From: Bacillota bacterium
Lineage (GTDB): Bacteria; Bacillota; Clostridia; Oscillospirales; Oscillospiraceae
NCBI GenBank assembly: GCA_023393155.1
Contig: JAEWML010000008.1
Coordinates: 1 to 17,203, forward strand
Length of the DNA stretch: 17,203 nucleotides
Direction of reading: 5' to 3'
The notes beneath the pieces were generated by a model. It was not told the DNA's origin. It saw nothing but the letters and a program-made list of their open reading frames with translations, and made no database searches. Made by a program: the position numbers and the translations under genes. Of the stretch, positions 16,020 through 17,203 are shown in pieces (within the stretch, counting starts at the first letter, position 1; the number at the start of each line of letters is the position of its first letter).

Positions 16020-16044
16020 ACTGTATTATCCGTATTAGTACAGT
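16020..16044. promoter_or_regulatory. Putative operator of the YtrA-type regulator
   Basis: ACTGTA (16020-16025), 13 bases, TACAGT (16039-16044): a perfect 6-bp inverted repeat. The spacing equals that reported for Bacillus YtrA (AGTGTA-N13-TACACT, from memory), with one symmetric base change. It covers the expected transcription start of the gntR operon, as expected for autorepression. Confidence 0.78.
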
Positions 16045-16045
16045 T

Positions 16046-16074
16046 AGGGTATCACGTTCGGTTTCCCCTGTCAA
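16046..16074 (-). promoter_or_regulatory. Promoter of the gntR-ABC-amidase operon
   Basis: On the - strand, TTGACA (16074-16069), a 17-bp spacer and TACCCT (16051-16046). The strong -35 with a weak -10 suits a repressed promoter. Transcription would begin near 16039, inside the palindrome. Confidence 0.7.
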
Positions 16075-16177
16075 GATGTTTTTGAAACCCTTTTTGGTTT
16101 GAATCGAGGAAAAGCCGAAGATTCTACGTAAAAATAAAAACTTGAATGTTCTGCAAAGAAATTCCAAAGAAAAGCCA

Positions 16178-16216
16178 AAGACGCTTTGGTATAATTAATC
16201 TTAACCAAAGCGTCTT
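16178..16216. repeat. AT-rich inverted repeat with CCAAAG repeats
   Basis: AAGACGCTTTGGT (16178-16190) and ACCAAAGCGTCTT (16204-16216) are perfect 13-bp arms around a 13-nt AT-rich spacer with a TATAAT (16190-16195). CCAAAG also occurs at 16164 and 16175, the latter forming a small palindrome CCAAAG-ACG-CTTTGG. It lies in the AT-rich gap 16075-16300, where further TATAAT hexamers occur at 16233 and 16270, but I see no well-spaced -35. It may be an operator or an RNA hairpin. Confidence 0.6.
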
Positions 16217-16304
16217 ATTCAAACGATTCTTATATAATATTTACAATGCGGCTTGTCTGCGCGGTCCCGTATAATGATCAATTAAAATCTGGGAGGAAAA
16301 AATC

Positions 16305-16685
16305 ATGACGAAACTGGATTGTTGGCTGCCTCAAAAAGAAATGTTCGGCAGATTCTCGTTGGACTCCATCGCCGGGGAGGGCGACTCCCTGCACATTGTC
16401 GTTTCCAACGAGGTGTTTGAATTCTCCATCCGTTTTGCCTCCGGCGTGGGCGCGTATGCCGTTGCGGAGCTTTCCCGGTGCGCCCCGCGGCTGGAGGCTT
16501 TGGCCTCCGAATACGAGGTGCTGATGCGGGGAAACACGTTTTTCAAGCTGACCGGAGACCCCTATCAGGAGATGCTGGGCAAGGAAACCGACGTACATTA
16601 TATCATTGCCGGAACCAACGCCATGGTGGACATTCTCTCCGCTGCGTGCCCCTCCGTTTCCCTGACAAAATCCAAGCTGCGGTAG
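16305..16685 (+). CDS. Hypothetical cytoplasmic protein, 126 residues
   Basis: I do not recognise this protein. It has 126 residues, no signal peptide and no membrane helix. The sequence alternates short beta-like strands (SLHIVVSN, 28-35; EFSIRFA, 39-45; HYIIAG, 97-102) and helices (AYAVAELSRCAPRLEALAS, 50-68), with three cysteines not arranged as a metal site, and ends in a basic tail (TKSKLR). The start is ATG 16305, with GGGAGG (16291-16296) about eight bases upstream. It is monocistronic: a strong terminator follows. Upstream lies an AT-rich region with an inverted repeat and several TATAAT hexamers. The gene is divergent from the gntR operon, at about 320 bases, so common control is possible but not shown. 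Confidence 0.85.
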   Translation: MTKLDCWLPQKEMFGRFSLDSIAGEGDSLHIVVSNEVFEFSIRFASGVGAYAVAELSRCAPRLEALASEYEVLMRGNTFFKLTGDPYQEMLGKETDVHYIIAGTNAMVDILSAACPSVSLTKSKLR

Positions 16686-16692
16686 CTTGCTC

Positions 16693-16738
16693 CCGGGAAA
16701 ACCGCGCCCAATGGGGCGCCGGTTTTCCCGGTTTTTTT
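16693..16738 (+). terminator. Strong intrinsic terminator of the 126-residue protein gene
   Basis: CCGGGAAAACCGCGCCC (16693-16709), loop of four, then the complementary arm (16714-16731) with one extra G, followed by seven T. It begins eight bases after the stop codon. It also lies against the stop of the convergent BTAD gene (16737). Confidence 0.93.
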
Positions 16739-17203
16739 ATTGCGGCTCCTCCGCGTCGGCCACCTCCTGATTGTGGCGGATGCGGTCCACCAGCTCGCGG
16801 GTCAGGCGGTGAGGCTCCACCTGAAGCTCTGTTTGCAGTTGGCGGCACAGCCGCTCATAGGTAATCAGCGCACCGCTCTTGTTTCCGGAAAGATATTGCG
16901 CCCGAATCAGCAGGCGATAGGCCTCCTCGTCCGCAAAGTCGCTTTTTACCGCCTCGGAAAGCACCTGCTCCGCCTCGTCGGGGCGGTGCTGGCGCATGCA
17001 CACCGTTCCATAGTCCCGCAGCGCCATGAACACAAAACGCTCCAGCGATTCCCTTTGTATCAGGGCGTTTTCCGGCAAATCATCTCCGTCCAGCACCTCG
17101 CCCCGGACCAGACCGGCCGCTTGGGCGAAGTATCGTCCCGCAGCGTACAGATTGCCCGCGGACAGATACTGCCGCGCCTGTCGGCAAAATTCCTGAAACA
17201 GCG
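16737..17203 (-). CDS. BTAD-domain transcriptional regulator, C-terminal part (N-terminus outside window)
   Basis: Partial gene: the frame is open to the window edge, giving at least 155 residues, and the true start lies beyond 17203. The visible part is an alpha-helical, TPR-like bacterial transcriptional activator domain as found in SARP/AfsR-type and related regulators. Key stretches are LERFVFMALRDYGTVCMRQ, RPDEAEQVLSEAVKSDF, DEEAYRLLIRAQYLSG, and SGALITYERLCRQLQTEL followed by VEP, the classical BTAD end. A GTG at 17096 could be mistaken for a start, but the residues before it (for example FCRQARQYLSAGNLYAAGRY) continue the same helical repeat. Such proteins usually carry an N-terminal winged helix and sometimes an NTPase domain, which cannot be seen here. 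The target is unknown. Confidence 0.85.
   Translation of the reverse strand, partial: LFQEFCRQARQYLSAGNLYAAGRYFAQAAGLVRGEVLDGDDLPENALIQRESLERFVFMALRDYGTVCMRQHRPDEAEQVLSEAVKSDFADEEAYRLLIRAQYLSGNKSGALITYERLCRQLQTELQVEPHRLTRELVDRIRHNQEVADAEEPQ

Noticed and set aside
17094..17096. GTG as the start of a 119-residue protein at the right edge
   Set aside because: The frame continues upstream to the window edge with TPR-like sequence and no stop, so the gene is truncated by the window.

Overview
The window looks like chromosomal DNA of a GC-rich, anaerobic, Gram-positive member of the Clostridia, most likely of the Oscillospiraceae type (Flavonifractor/Intestinimonas/Lawsonibacter-like; this placement is inference). 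The reasons are the CtsR/McsA/ClpC heat-shock locus with canonical CtsR operators, a T-box in front of ileS, a clostridial 2[4Fe-4S] ferredoxin, a YtrA-type GntR/ABC operon, and GC-rich genes set in AT-rich promoters with strong AGGAGG-like ribosome binding sites. No tRNA, rRNA, insertion sequence, phage gene or CRISPR array is visible. It is mainly ordinary core genome plus a few less usual accessory genes.

Layout. (1) 162-2105, + strand: a promoter and an unrecognised three-helix membrane protein with a large outside domain. (2) 2295-6038, - strand: the protein-quality-control operon ctsR-mcsA-clpC, driven by an extended -10 promoter flanked by two CtsR boxes. The arginine-kinase gene mcsB, which usually sits between mcsA and clpC, is absent. 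(3) 6148-8092, + strand: a monocistronic ferredoxin, then a translationally coupled pair of RNA methyltransferase genes, trmN6-like and rsmI. (4) 8214-11648, - strand: ileS preceded by a full isoleucine T-box leader, with a small zinc-ribbon gene between the T-box terminator and ileS. (5) 11743-16074, - strand: an envelope operon of gntR (YtrA type), ABC ATPase, ABC permease with a large outside domain, a membrane-anchored peptidoglycan amidase, and a small ORF that continues in the amidase frame. (6) 16178-17203: an AT-rich inverted repeat, an orphan 126-residue protein with a strong terminator, and the C-terminal part of a BTAD-type regulator running off the window edge.

How the genes work together. 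Region 2 is an autoregulated stress unit: CtsR represses its own promoter and ClpC unfolds substrates for ClpP. Region 3 joins tRNA and 16S rRNA modification. In region 4 uncharged tRNA-Ile should turn on both the zinc-ribbon protein and IleRS. Region 5 looks like a ligand-sensing envelope-stress module in which the repressor, a transporter and a cell-wall hydrolase share one transcript.

The most unusual signals are the C-terminal tail VIGGADGPTAVYVG on the ABC permease, which resembles a motif of Na+-translocating decarboxylase beta subunits; the loss of mcsB with mcsA kept; the Gly-to-Asn change in the CtsR glycine loop; the zinc-ribbon gene placed under the ile T-box; and the open frame directly after the amidase stop codon. 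I found no clear evidence for a wholly new multi-gene system.
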